A stretch of DNA of 64,000 nt. Source: Muriicola sp. Z0-33 (lineage in GTDB: Bacteria; Bacteroidota; Bacteroidia; Flavobacteriales; Flavobacteriaceae). This document shows, in pieces, positions 26,469 through 36,392 of the stretch (position 1 is the stretch's first letter; each line of letters starts with the position of its first letter). The notes below the pieces were generated by a model, which was given only the letters and a program-made list of their open reading frames with translations, did not search any database and had not been told where the DNA came from. The stretch is from positions 124,001 to 188,000 of the forward strand of contig NZ_JAFMPW010000003.1 of assembly GCF_026126425.1 (NCBI RefSeq), given 5' to 3'. The position numbers and the translations under genes were made by a program.

Positions 26469-28175
26469 TTGAAAAAGTTATTGATAGCTCTCTTCCTAAT
26501 TTGCTTTTCTACGCTTGTTTTTGGACAGACCGAAGTAGAAAAAAGACAGATAAATATTGTCTATGGTGCAAATTTCACAAAAGATGAAGCCAAATATCCC
26601 GGGGCATCTATTTTTAGTAAAGACAACCGGCAGGTACAATTTGAGCATCAGGGTGCCGATCTGTGGTGCGATCTGGCCATTTTCTACCAAAAAGAGAATA
26701 GGCTGATTGCCGCTGGTAACATTAGATTGCAGCAAGGAGATTCTGTAAACATGACCAGCAAACGCATAGATTATGACGGAAATCTAAAATTGGCAAAGGC
26801 AAAGGAAGATGTTGTACTTAGAAATTCTGATATGACCCTAAGGACCGATACTCTTTACTTTGACAGGGCAGTTCAGGAAGCCTATTACAATACTTCAGGT
26901 ACCGTTGTAGACTCTGCTAATACCCTAACCAGCGAGATAGGTAAGTATTTTATGGAGATAAAAAAGTACCAGTTTTTGGATAGTGTGTTTATCCGCAACC
27001 CCGAATATACGCTGGAATCTGAACGACTTGATTATTACACCAACACCAAAAATGCCTATATGTATGGCCCTTCAACCATCACTGGGGAGGCTTATAAAAT
27101 TTATTGTGAAAGAGGGTTTTACGATACTAAAATTGAAAGCGGCTATGGTATTAAGAACACCAAAATAAACTACAATAACAGAATTATAGAAGGAGATAGT
27201 GTGTATTTTGACAAGGCCTCGGAGTTTGCCTCAGCCACCAACAATATTAAAGTAACAGACACTATTAATAACGGCGTTATAGAAGCTCATTATGCAGAAG
27301 TCTTTAAAGCAAAAGATTCTGTTTTTGCCACCTATAGGGCAGTTTCAAAAAGCCTGGTAGAACAAGACACTTTGTATATGCACGGAGATACTCTTATGAT
27401 TACCGGGAAACCAGAAGACCGGATAATAAGGGCTTTTAGAAATTCTAAATTCTATAAAACGGATCTGAGCGGTAAATGTGATTCTATTCATTTTGAACAA
27501 CGAACAGGGATTACCCAACTGATAAAAAATCCTGTAATGTGGAACGTTGAAAATCAGATGACAGGAGACAGCATACACTTCAAGTTTGACATGGAAACTG
27601 AAAAACTAGATTCCATGAAGGTGATCAACAATGCATTTATTATCTCCCTGGATAGTATCAGTAAAACAGGTTATAACCAAGCAAAAGGGAAAGATATGTT
27701 TGGTAAGTTCATAGAAAATGAATTAAAAATTGTAGATCTGGTTAAAAATACTGAAGTCATTTACTATATGTATAACGACGATCAGGAACTTGTAGGGATA
27801 AATAAAACCATATGCAGTGCCATAAGAATGACAATGGCCAATAACGATATTGAAGAAATTAAGTTTATCACCAACCCGGACGGGGATATTTTCCCGGATA
27901 AAGACCTGCCACTTAATAGCCGCAAGCTCAAAGGATTTATCTGGAGGGGGGATGAGCGTATACTCACCAAAGACGATATTTTTGATGAAGATGACAATAA
28001 TTATATCTTGCCAGTAATCAGAGGAGTAAATAACCCTATTGATACCGATGCCGAACAAGAACAGCGAAGCCAGAACGAAGGGGATCCTGTAAACCAAATA
28101 CCACCGTCTAACAATAAGGCCAATATACCGGGGGAGACTCCCAAGCAGCAACCACCTTCCAATAAAAAGGCCTGA
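26469..28175 (+). CDS. OstA-like (LptA/LptD N-domain-like) exported protein
   Basis: 568 residues with a signal peptide (KKLLIALFLICFSTLVFGQ). The body is a run of short beta-rich repeats typical of the OstA/LptA jelly-roll (NIRLQQGDSVNMTSKRIDYDG, DNSDMTLRTDTLYFDR-type repeats, GEAYKIYCERGFYD), and the C-terminus is a low-complexity Pro/Asn/Gln tail. By analogy it could be part of lipopolysaccharide transport across the periplasm. A TTG start is required, as no ATG or GTG precedes the signal peptide in frame; this is unusual but consistent with the promoter box upstream. Confidence 0.85.
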   Translation: MKKLLIALFLICFSTLVFGQTEVEKRQINIVYGANFTKDEAKYPGASIFSKDNRQVQFEHQGADLWCDLAIFYQKENRLIAAGNIRLQQGDSVNMTSKRIDYDGNLKLAKAKEDVVLRNSDMTLRTDTLYFDRAVQEAYYNTSGTVVDSANTLTSEIGKYFMEIKKYQFLDSVFIRNPEYTLESERLDYYTNTKNAYMYGPSTITGEAYKIYCERGFYDTKIESGYGIKNTKINYNNRIIEGDSVYFDKASEFASATNNIKVTDTINNGVIEAHYAEVFKAKDSVFATYRAVSKSLVEQDTLYMHGDTLMITGKPEDRIIRAFRNSKFYKTDLSGKCDSIHFEQRTGITQLIKNPVMWNVENQMTGDSIHFKFDMETEKLDSMKVINNAFIISLDSISKTGYNQAKGKDMFGKFIENELKIVDLVKNTEVIYYMYNDDQELVGINKTICSAIRMTMANNDIEEIKFITNPDGDIFPDKDLPLNSRKLKGFIWRGDERILTKDDIFDEDDNNYILPVIRGVNNPIDTDAEQEQRSQNEGDPVNQIPPSNNKANIPGETPKQQPPSNKKA

Positions 28176-28214
28176 GCCACCTAAGTAGAATTAAATATAT
28201 CAAGTTATCCATAA

Positions 28215-29396
28215 GTGAAAGAGGACTATTTCAGATATCAGGCACAAACTTCACCTTACCCACTAGCCCTGCAGGTATCACATGCAGCTGGAAGTTATAT
28301 CTATGATACGGAGGGGAAGAAATACCTGGACCTTGTTGCGGGGGTATCGGCATGCAGTCTTGGTCATTGCCACCCCAAGGTGGTAGAAGCCATTACTACC
28401 CAGGCTTCACAATATATGCATGTAATGGTGTATGGAGAATTTATACAGCAGCCTGCTGTAGCATATACCAAACTCCTGGCATCCCTACTCCCGGATCCAT
28501 TGGAAACCACCTATCTGGTAAATTCCGGAACTGAGGCCATGGAAGGTGCTTTAAAACTCGCAAGAAAAGCAACCGGAAGGTCACAGATCATAGCTGCTAA
28601 AAAGGCCTATCACGGCAATACAATGGGAAGCCTGAGCCTTATGGGACTGGAAGAAAGAAAAGCTCCTTTCCGTCCGTTGATACCGGATATTTCATTTATC
28701 GAGTTCAATAAAGAGGAGGACCTTGACAAAATTACAGCTGAAACTGCAGCCGTCGTCCTGGAAACCATCCAGGGAGGTGCCGGGTTTCTGCTTCCTAATG
28801 ATAATTATTTGCAAAAGGTAGCCGACAAATGCCGGGAAGTAGGTGCCCTTTTTATATTGGATGAGATTCAACCCGGATTTGGACGTACAGGGGCACTCTT
28901 TGCTTTTGAACACTATAATTGCATCCCAGATATTCTGGTCATGGGCAAAGGAATGGCAGCCGGTCTTCCAGTTGGAGCCTTTACAGCCTCAAAAGCACTG
29001 ATGGGGCATTTAATGGAGCATCCAAAAATGGGCCATATTACCACTTTTGGGGGTAATGCAGTAATTGCAGCGGCCTGTATGGCAACGCTAAAAGAAATAA
29101 CCTCCGACTCGTTGATTGCAGATACCATTGTTAAGGAAAAACAATTCCGCGACCGTCTTAAACATCCATTAATTAAAGAAATCAGGGGCAAAGGACTAAT
29201 GTTGGCGCTACTAATGGCAACAGAAGAAATTGCCAATCAGCTTATACACCGCTGCGCCCAAAAAGGGGTATTGCTTTTCTGGTTGCTCTTTGAACCAAGA
29301 GCAGTTCGCATATCTCCGCCATTGACCATATCTAAAAGGGAAATCGATAAAGGGTGCGACATAATTCTAGAAGTTTTAACGGAAATTGAGCAATAA
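28215..29396 (+). CDS. Class III pyridoxal-phosphate aminotransferase
   Basis: 393 residues, cytoplasmic, of the acetylornithine/4-aminobutyrate aminotransferase subgroup. Marks: GSYIYDTEGKKYLDLVAG at the start of the fold, SGTEAMEGALKLARKATGR, the aspartate that holds the cofactor ring nitrogen in ILDEIQPGFGRTG, and the PLP lysine in MGKGMAAGLP (Lys245). The substrate is not determined. The start is a GTG. It lies 39 bases after the OstA-like gene. Confidence 0.92.
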   Translation: MKEDYFRYQAQTSPYPLALQVSHAAGSYIYDTEGKKYLDLVAGVSACSLGHCHPKVVEAITTQASQYMHVMVYGEFIQQPAVAYTKLLASLLPDPLETTYLVNSGTEAMEGALKLARKATGRSQIIAAKKAYHGNTMGSLSLMGLEERKAPFRPLIPDISFIEFNKEEDLDKITAETAAVVLETIQGGAGFLLPNDNYLQKVADKCREVGALFILDEIQPGFGRTGALFAFEHYNCIPDILVMGKGMAAGLPVGAFTASKALMGHLMEHPKMGHITTFGGNAVIAAACMATLKEITSDSLIADTIVKEKQFRDRLKHPLIKEIRGKGLMLALLMATEEIANQLIHRCAQKGVLLFWLLFEPRAVRISPPLTISKREIDKGCDIILEVLTEIEQ

Positions 29397-29490
29397 GCTG
29401 TTAACTATTTTGTTAATAATAAAGCCCATTTCACGAATTAAAGGTAGCGTCAAAAGGCTATTTTTAATTCCATAGTTTAACCAAATACCT

Positions 29491-30888
29491 ATGGCGTTAG
29501 AATCTAACGAAAGACCAAGCCAACCCATCGCGAAGTTCGAATCTATGCTCAAAACAGACGACGTCTACTTTTTTGATGCTGAGGACTTTGAAGATATAAT
29601 TCACCATTATCTCAACAACGGTAAGATCTCCCTGGGCAAGAAAGCAATAAAAATTGGGTTGCAACAACACCCTGATGCTACTGAACTGAAATTGCTTCAG
29701 GTAGAGGTATTGGTATTCGAAAATAACCTTGAAGTTGCGGAAAGTATTCTTGATGCATTGCAAATAGTAGATAGAAATAATGAAGAGATCTATGTGCAGC
29801 GCGCCAATATCTATTCCAAAAAAGACAACCATGAAGCGGCAATAATTCTTCTGAAAAGGGCCATTGAACTCTCACAGGGAAACATAGATATTTATTCGCT
29901 ATTGGGAATGGAGTACCTTTTTATGGATGATTTTCAAATGGCAAAAGAGAGCTTCATGCAATGTGTAGCTGTTGATCAACAAGATTATTCTTCATTGTAC
30001 AATGTGGTATATTGCTTCGAATTTTTAGAAGATTACGTTGGAGCTATCCATTATCTAAACGATTATCTCGAGAATAACCCCTATTGCCAGGTAGCATGGC
30101 ACCAGTTGGGTAAACAGTACTTTACCGAACAGATGTTCGAGGAAGCCCTTGCTGCCTTCGACTTTGCCATTATCTCGGATGATACCTTCATCGGTGCATA
30201 TTTCGAAAAAGGTAAGGTATTGGAGAAAATGGGTAAATACAACGAGGCTATTGAAAATTATGAAACTACTGTAAAAATAGAAGACCCTACTTCACACGCC
30301 TTTCTGAGAATGGGCAAATGCCATGAAAAATTAAACAATGATGACCTGGCAAAGTATTATTACTATCAAACAGTGCACGAAGATCCATTGCTAGACAAAG
30401 GATGGTTGGCCATTACTGATTTTTACAGCAGAAAGAACAATTTTGAAAGGGCGCTTTACTATATCAATAAAGCTATCAATATAGATGGGGAAAATGCCCT
30501 TTATTGGAAAAAATGTGCGGGAATACATGTGGCCCTAAAGAATTTTGACGAAGCAGATTTCTCATTTAAACAAACTGTAGAACTGGGGAACTATGAATTA
30601 GACACCTGGATCAACTGGGCAGAGGTACTTATCCAAAATGAAGACCTGCCTTCCGCTATAGAAATTCTGCTCCAGGGTCAGGAATTTTACCCGGAAGAAG
30701 CACAGATAGATTATAAAATGGCCGGACTCTATCTCCTGGGAAATGACCCTGAACAGGCCGAGGCCCGACTGGTCAAAGCCCTGAAAAGCAACATTAAAAA
30801 ACTCTCCTTTTTTAAGTTAGAATACCCCAAGGAATACAACTCGGACTGGGCCCAGAACATTATCGCCCATTATAAGAATTCTGCATAG
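29491..30888 (+). CDS. Tetratricopeptide repeat protein
   Basis: 465 residues, no signal peptide, composed almost entirely of TPR helices (for example YSLLGMEYLFMDDFQMAKESF, GAYFEKGKVLEKMGKYNEAI, TSHAFLRMGKCHEKLNNDD read as short segments). About ten repeats can be counted. Probably a cytoplasmic scaffold; no partner is suggested by the neighbours. Confidence 0.9.
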   Translation: MALESNERPSQPIAKFESMLKTDDVYFFDAEDFEDIIHHYLNNGKISLGKKAIKIGLQQHPDATELKLLQVEVLVFENNLEVAESILDALQIVDRNNEEIYVQRANIYSKKDNHEAAIILLKRAIELSQGNIDIYSLLGMEYLFMDDFQMAKESFMQCVAVDQQDYSSLYNVVYCFEFLEDYVGAIHYLNDYLENNPYCQVAWHQLGKQYFTEQMFEEALAAFDFAIISDDTFIGAYFEKGKVLEKMGKYNEAIENYETTVKIEDPTSHAFLRMGKCHEKLNNDDLAKYYYYQTVHEDPLLDKGWLAITDFYSRKNNFERALYYINKAINIDGENALYWKKCAGIHVALKNFDEADFSFKQTVELGNYELDTWINWAEVLIQNEDLPSAIEILLQGQEFYPEEAQIDYKMAGLYLLGNDPEQAEARLVKALKSNIKKLSFFKLEYPKEYNSDWAQNIIAHYKNSA

Positions 30889-30941
30889 CGGTTTATCTTG
30901 TTAATTCGACGGAATTCTGAAAATGGGTAGGTTTAATAAAC

Positions 30942-30949
30942 TACTTTTG
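30942..30949 (+). promoter_or_regulatory. TAnnTTTG -7 box before the first DUF368 gene
   Basis: TACTTTTG, 14 bases before the ATG at 30964. Confidence 0.45.
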
Positions 30950-30963
30950 TCTTTTTATTTTTT

Positions 30964-31881
30964 ATGGCAGACCGCAAACCAATACACTACTTAGTAATTG
31001 CCCTGAAAGGAATGGCCATGGGAGCTGCAGATGTTGTCCCGGGAGTTTCCGGGGGTACAATAGCTTTTATCTCTGGTATTTACGAAGAACTGATCACCGC
31101 AATCAACAATATAAATCTTGGTCTTATAAAGGTTTGGCGCAAAGAGGGTTTTAAGGCCATGTGGCGCAGTCTGAATGGCAATTTTCTCCTGGCTCTTTTT
31201 AGCGGTATTGCCATTAGCGTAGTCTCCCTTGCAAAATTCATCAGTTGGCTTTTGGCCAACCAACCTATTTTGCTCTGGTCTTTTTTCTTTGGTTTGGTAG
31301 TAGCGAGTATTTATTTTGTGGGGAAAGCTATTGAGCGATGGAGCCTGGCCACTCTGCTGATCTTATTATTTGGTGCTGTACTGGCCTATTATATTACAAC
31401 CTTACCCCCTATCGAAAATACGGCCAGTCTGCCTTTTTTGTTTTTGTCGGGAGCGCTTGCTGTTTGCGCAATGATTTTACCGGGAATTTCCGGTGCTTTT
31501 ATACTGGTACTCTTAGGGTCTTATAAAACAGCCCTGGATGCTGTTCATGAAAAAGACCTCTTACTAATTGCAACGCTGGGAGCAGGAGCCATATTTGGAT
31601 TGCTCAGCTTTGCACGGCTCCTGAAATGGATGTTCAACCACTTTAAAAATTTAACCCTGGCACTGCTAACGGGTTTTATACTGGGTTCACTCAACAAAAT
31701 TTGGCCCTGGAAAGAAGTATTGGAAACCAAAGTATTTGGTGACAAAATCATCCCTGTAAGAGAAGAAAGCATCTCTCCTTTTTCATTTGAGGGAGATCCG
31801 CAATTTGTTTCTGCATTACTACTGGCTTTACTGGGATTTTCACTTATTTTTATACTCGAAAGATTAGCCTCGAAAAAGTAG
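30964..31881 (+). CDS. DUF368 membrane protein (polyprenyl-phosphate transporter family), copy 1
   Basis: 305 residues, about eight or nine hydrophobic segments. Signature GAADVVPGVSGGTIAFISGIYEE at the N-terminus and MILPGISGAFILVLLGSY in the middle repeat the same motif (GxSG) in two halves, as in DUF368. Members of this family (PopT) have been reported to recycle undecaprenyl phosphate to the cytoplasmic face. It is followed 9 bases later by a second copy, which overlaps aroE. Confidence 0.9.
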   Translation: MADRKPIHYLVIALKGMAMGAADVVPGVSGGTIAFISGIYEELITAINNINLGLIKVWRKEGFKAMWRSLNGNFLLALFSGIAISVVSLAKFISWLLANQPILLWSFFFGLVVASIYFVGKAIERWSLATLLILLFGAVLAYYITTLPPIENTASLPFLFLSGALAVCAMILPGISGAFILVLLGSYKTALDAVHEKDLLLIATLGAGAIFGLLSFARLLKWMFNHFKNLTLALLTGFILGSLNKIWPWKEVLETKVFGDKIIPVREESISPFSFEGDPQFVSALLLALLGFSLIFILERLASKK

Positions 31882-31890
31882 CCATTTATA

Positions 31891-32910
31891 ATGCATCAAC
31901 CCAGATCCTTAATTGACAAGATTTTTTTGGTAATAAAAGGACTTTGTATGGGCGCTGCCAATAAAGTGCCTGGAGTCTCTGGAGGTATCGTAGCCTTTGT
32001 AGTGGGCTTTTACGAAGAATTCATTTACTCGCTCCGCAAAATTAACCTCAAAGCATTTAAACTTCTTTTTAATGGGAGGTTTAAGAGCTTCTACAAATAC
32101 GTGAACGGCCAATTCCTGTCGCTGCTCATCTTTGGGATGCTGGTTAGTTATTTTAGTGTTTCCAAGATACTGGACTATTTCCTGATAAAGAAAGAACTCT
32201 TTGTATGGGCAGGATTTTTTGGAATGATCATCGGTTCTATCTACTTCATTGCCAAAGATTTTAAACACTGGAATAAAAAAACCATCATTGCCGGCATCCT
32301 GGGGCTTATAGTAGGTATTGGCATCAGTTTTTTGAGTCCGGCCAAAGAGAATGACAATCTGCTATTTATTTTCCTATGCGGTATCATCAGTGTTTCCGGG
32401 ATGACCCTCCCCGGCCTCTCGGGCTCGTTTATCCTAATACTATTGGGAAATTATGTTTTACTGTTGGTAGATTCTGTAAATGCCTTATACGATACCTTTG
32501 CTGAGGTATTGCAGGGCGATTTTAGCTTTGTAAACAATTCTAAACGCTTAAACACCCTAAAAATACTGGCGGTCTTTACTACAGGTTCCGCCTTTGGCCT
32601 GGTAACCCTTTCGCATATACTGGGTTTTGTTCTGAAACATTTCAGGCACATCACCACAGCGGTAATCATAGGCTTTATTACAGGTTCATTGGGGGTGGTC
32701 TGGCCCTGGAAAAAGACCATTTTTATGCTCAACGAAGCGGGGGAAGTTTTGCTCGATTCCAATGGCGACAAAATTATCAGAAATTACGAACGCTACCTGC
32801 CAGATGTGGCACTATCAGAAACCTGGTGGGCAGTAGTATTTATCATTTTAGGAATTCTTATCTTACTAGGATTAGATTGGTATGGAAAACGAAGAAAGCA
32901 AATCGCATAA
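31891..32910 (+). CDS. DUF368 membrane protein (polyprenyl-phosphate transporter family), copy 2
   Basis: 339 residues, with the same two half-repeats: GAANKVPGVSGGIVAFVVGFYEE and MTLPGLSGSFILILLGNY. It clearly derives from the same gene as the neighbour at 30964, but similarity is modest, so the duplication is not recent. Two transporters side by side suggest different substrates, a heteromer or different conditions of use. Its 3' end overlaps the aroE start by 29 bases. Confidence 0.9.
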   Translation: MHQPRSLIDKIFLVIKGLCMGAANKVPGVSGGIVAFVVGFYEEFIYSLRKINLKAFKLLFNGRFKSFYKYVNGQFLSLLIFGMLVSYFSVSKILDYFLIKKELFVWAGFFGMIIGSIYFIAKDFKHWNKKTIIAGILGLIVGIGISFLSPAKENDNLLFIFLCGIISVSGMTLPGLSGSFILILLGNYVLLLVDSVNALYDTFAEVLQGDFSFVNNSKRLNTLKILAVFTTGSAFGLVTLSHILGFVLKHFRHITTAVIIGFITGSLGVVWPWKKTIFMLNEAGEVLLDSNGDKIIRNYERYLPDVALSETWWAVVFIILGILILLGLDWYGKRRKQIA

Positions 32911-33634
32911 TTACGGCCTGATAGGTAAAAACATATCTTATTCCTTTTCGAAGGGATATTTTACCGAAAAGTTCAGAACCATGGGGCTGAAAAACTACTC
33001 TTATCGCAATTACGACTTTCAGGACATTCAGGATTTTGAAATTATTGTAAAGGAAGAAGAGCACCTCTCTGGCATAAATGTCACCATCCCGTACAAAGAA
33101 GCAGTAATCCCCTATCTGGCGGTACTAGACCCTGTGGCCGAGGCAATAGGAGCGGTAAACACCATTAAACCAACAGAAAAAGGCCTTAAAGGTTATAATA
33201 CGGATGCTTACGGATTTAAAACCGCACTAGAACCCCTCTTACAAAAGCAGCATAAGCAGGCGCTGATTCTGGGTACAGGCGGCGCTTCTAAAGCGGTGGC
33301 CTATGTACTGGGACAACTTAATATCCCTTTTAAATTTGTTTCAAGAAACCCTGCCGAAGGACAGCTGAGTTATGAGCAATTAGATGAGGAAAATATGGCA
33401 GCACATTCACTGATTATTAACTGTACTCCTCTAGGCACTTTCCCGGACGTTGAGCGGAAACCACCCATTCCTTACCGACACCTGGGCCCCGATCATTTAC
33501 TTTTTGATTTGATCTACAATCCGGAAAAAACAGCCTTTTTACAACAGGGTGAACTAAGGGGTTCTGCAATTTCCAATGGGCTAAAAATGCTTGAATTGCA
33601 GGCAGAAAAAGCCTGGGAGATCTGGAATTCCTAA
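32882..33634 (+). CDS. aroE: Shikimate 5-dehydrogenase
   Basis: 250 residues. NADPH-dependent reduction of 3-dehydroshikimate to shikimate. The shikimate site is recognisable in INVTIPYKEAV (catalytic Lys72) and NTDAYGF; the Rossmann motif LGTGGASKAV starts near residue 131, and NCTPLGTFPD lies in the C-half. It starts 29 bases inside the second DUF368 gene, so it is coupled to it. Confidence 0.93.
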   Translation: MENEESKSHNYGLIGKNISYSFSKGYFTEKFRTMGLKNYSYRNYDFQDIQDFEIIVKEEEHLSGINVTIPYKEAVIPYLAVLDPVAEAIGAVNTIKPTEKGLKGYNTDAYGFKTALEPLLQKQHKQALILGTGGASKAVAYVLGQLNIPFKFVSRNPAEGQLSYEQLDEENMAAHSLIINCTPLGTFPDVERKPPIPYRHLGPDHLLFDLIYNPEKTAFLQQGELRGSAISNGLKMLELQAEKAWEIWNS

Positions 33635-33794
33635 AATATCTTGCATTTTATAAAGAAAATACCCCGAAAATAGCCACCTACCCGAGGTTTACCATTTAAC
33701 GAAGTTTAATACACTTTACTTTGACGTTATCTAGGTTGTTAGTATCTTACATTAGATATTCCAGGAAGGGAATGAAAAGACAAACTTGCATACG

Positions 33795-36245
33795 ATGCTC
33801 GAAGAGAAAGATCATAAACTACAAAATAATGTAGGGGAGGAAGAACGTTTAGAAACTACTGATACTATAACAGACTCAGAGAAAACCGCTGAACTAGCAC
33901 CTGAAGCCCAGGAAACAGAACTGCCTAAAACGGCCGAAACCAAGACAAAGGCCAAGAAGAACGAAGCTGTTGATACACCAGCTGCTTCAGCTGAAAAACC
34001 CACCAAAGTACCTCCCAAAGAGGAAATCCCCGCCGAAAAGGCAGAGGAAGCCATAGTGGATGCTGCCGTCGACAAGCCTAGTGAACCAAAAGAAACTAAG
34101 GCAACAAAAAAACAAACTGCAACTCCTACAACCACCGACAAATCCAAAGATTCGGATACGCCTGAGGCAGAAAGCGCTATAGTTCCACCTGCTATAGAAA
34201 AGGGAAAAGAGGAGGAAGAGGCCATAGAAGAAATAGAAGAATCTAATGCAGAAGACGCGGAGGATGAGCACAATCACCGTCGCCATCATATCCCCATGCT
34301 CGACTATCATTCGCTCAGTATGGAAAATCTGGTGGGCGAATTACAGCGACTGGTACGAACGGAAAAGGTGCAGGCGATAAAAAAACATGTAGATGGCATT
34401 AAATACGAGTTCGACCATAAATTTCAGGAGTTCCTGGATCATAAAAAGGAAGAATTCATAGGTAAAGGCGGTAACGAAATAGATTTCCGCTACAATTCTG
34501 TAACTAAGCGGCAGTTTAATGAGGTGTATGCAGAATACCGGGAAAAACGCAACCAGTATTATAAAAACCTGGAGCAAAACCTAAAAAATAATCTTGCCAG
34601 CAGATTAGAGATCATAGAAGAACTAAAGGGCTTGGTAAATGTTGAGGAAGACATAAATACTACCTATAACAATTTTAAAGATATTCAACGCAGATGGCGT
34701 AGTGCGGGTCCGGTTCCCAGAAATAATTACAATGATGTCTGGCGTACTTACCATCACCATATAGAAATTTTTTACGATTTTCTTCACCTCAACCGCGAGC
34801 TCAGAGATTTGGATTTTAAACACAATCTTGAAGAGAAGCAAAAGATCGTAGCCCGGGCGGAAGCTTTAGTCCAGGAAGAAGACCTGGGGAAAGCATTCAG
34901 AGAATTGCAGTCGCTCCATAAAATGTGGAAAGAAGACATAGGACCTGTTGGAAAAGAGCACCGTGAAGAAATCTGGGAGCGTTTTAGTGCTGCAACAAAG
35001 GCAATGCATGCACGCAGACAGGACTACTATAAAGACCTGGATAAGGTATTTGAAAAGAACCTGGAAACCAAGAATGAGATCATTGCAAAGATTAGTGAAA
35101 TTGCAGGGAAAATTGCCAACAACCACCGGGCCTTACAGCAACAGATTAAAGAAATTGAAGCGCTGAGAGAAAGCTTTTTTAAGGCAGGCAAAGTACCTCA
35201 AAAAAATAATGAAGCCAGCTGGGCAGCTTTTAAAGAAGCGGTACGTAATTTTAATAGGAGTAAAAATGCCTACTATAAAAACCTGAAAAAAGGGCAGCAG
35301 GAAAACCTGGACAAAAAAAGGGAGTTATTGAATTTGGCTATTTCCTTAAAAGACAGCGAAGATTGGGACAGTGTTACCCCAAAAATGAAGCAAATTCAAC
35401 GCGATTGGAAACTCATTGGCCATGTGCCAAGAAAATATTCGGACAAAATCTGGAACGAATTTAAGACGGCCTGCAACCAATATTTTGACCGTTTACATGC
35501 CAGCAAAAACAAGGCCCATAAGGGCGAATATGAGAATTTTGAAAAGAAGAGTGCTTGCCTGGATAAACTCAGGGCGTTTGAGCTCAGTGGTGACAAGAAA
35601 AAAGACATGGCCACTTTAAAGGGCTTTATAGAAGAGTGGAAGACTATAGGGCATGTGCCTTATAATAAAAAGAACATCAATGTTAAGTTTAATAAGATAT
35701 TAGATGCCATTTTTAGAAAGCTGGGGATTAGCCGCCAGGAATCTGAGTTGTTGAAATACGGCAACAAAATTCAGCAACTGGCCAAGAGGGATAACCAGCG
35801 GGCCATTAGCGATGAACGTACCTTTATCAGGAGAAAGATAGATGAAAGCAAGAATGAGATACGGCAGTTAGAAAACAACCTGCAGTTCTTCTCCAGCGCC
35901 TCGGAAGACAACCCTTTGGTGAAAAATGTAATAGACAATATTAACCGCCATAAAGAAGCTTTAGCCACCTGGAAAGAGAAGCTGAAAAAGCTGAACATTA
36001 TGGAACACAACCTCCACCGCGAGGCTGAAGAGGAAGAAGTAGAAGAGCCAGTAGCATCTTCAGCGTCCAGCGAAAACAGTCATCGCGAGTCCGAACCGGA
36101 GGAAGCTGAGAATACCCCAGACACCCCTTCCGAAGACAGTCATCGCGAGTCCGAAGCGGACGAAGCGATCTCGTCAAATATTAATACTGAAGCAGCCCAA
36201 ACCGATAAGGATGAAGCGAGCTCAACAAGCTCGGAAGAAGAGTAA
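33795..36245 (+). CDS. DUF349 repeat protein
   Basis: About 816 residues, cytoplasmic. The first 155 residues are acidic and Ala/Glu/Lys-rich with low complexity, followed by a histidine-rich HNHRRHH linker and about five or six helical DUF349 repeats, each about 70-80 residues (WKEDIGPVGKEHREEIWERF, WKLIGHVPRKYSDKIWNEFK). The C-terminal tail is again acidic, with two copies of SHRESE. Function in Bacteroidota is not settled. Within the tail there are two copies of a palindromic DNA repeat (separate entry). The start was placed at the ATG at 33795 in preference to TTG at 33786. Confidence 0.87.
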   Translation: MLEEKDHKLQNNVGEEERLETTDTITDSEKTAELAPEAQETELPKTAETKTKAKKNEAVDTPAASAEKPTKVPPKEEIPAEKAEEAIVDAAVDKPSEPKETKATKKQTATPTTTDKSKDSDTPEAESAIVPPAIEKGKEEEEAIEEIEESNAEDAEDEHNHRRHHIPMLDYHSLSMENLVGELQRLVRTEKVQAIKKHVDGIKYEFDHKFQEFLDHKKEEFIGKGGNEIDFRYNSVTKRQFNEVYAEYREKRNQYYKNLEQNLKNNLASRLEIIEELKGLVNVEEDINTTYNNFKDIQRRWRSAGPVPRNNYNDVWRTYHHHIEIFYDFLHLNRELRDLDFKHNLEEKQKIVARAEALVQEEDLGKAFRELQSLHKMWKEDIGPVGKEHREEIWERFSAATKAMHARRQDYYKDLDKVFEKNLETKNEIIAKISEIAGKIANNHRALQQQIKEIEALRESFFKAGKVPQKNNEASWAAFKEAVRNFNRSKNAYYKNLKKGQQENLDKKRELLNLAISLKDSEDWDSVTPKMKQIQRDWKLIGHVPRKYSDKIWNEFKTACNQYFDRLHASKNKAHKGEYENFEKKSACLDKLRAFELSGDKKKDMATLKGFIEEWKTIGHVPYNKKNINVKFNKILDAIFRKLGISRQESELLKYGNKIQQLAKRDNQRAISDERTFIRRKIDESKNEIRQLENNLQFFSSASEDNPLVKNVIDNINRHKEALATWKEKLKKLNIMEHNLHREAEEEEVEEPVASSASSENSHRESEPEEAENTPDTPSEDSHRESEADEAISSNINTEAAQTDKDEASSTSSEEE
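36076..36175 (+). repeat. Two in-frame copies of a palindromic repeat in the DUF349 gene
   Basis: ACAGTCATCGCGAGTCCGAA occurs twice 60 bp apart, starting at 36076 and 36136. The second copy continues as CGGACGAAGCGATCTCG and forms an imperfect hairpin (ATCGC and GTCCG paired with CGGAC and GCGAT). Both are in frame and code for the SHRESE segments. Confidence 0.75.
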
Positions 36246-36250
36246 TTACT

Positions 36251-36281
36251 GGCCTCCTTTTGCCAGAAGCGGAGGTCTTTT
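36251..36281 (+). terminator. Probable terminator after the DUF349 gene
   Basis: A GGCCTCC (36251-36257) to GGAGGTC (36271-36277) stem with one G-U pair and a 13-base loop, followed by TTTT, lies just after the stop at 36245. Confidence 0.5.
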
Positions 36282-36392
36282 ATTAGCCCTAATTTTAGTG
36301 TATATAAAGTACGCTTATCTTTTTATGGAAAAGGGATAAGGGGTGTTTTAGTGTGGATATAACAAGTTGGCATTAATTGTGACTTATCACTC

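Noticed and set aside
33812-34273. 153-codon minus-strand frame opposite the DUF349 N-terminus
   Set aside because: Antisense to a low-complexity Glu/Ala/Lys coding region, which gives a long Ser-rich shadow.
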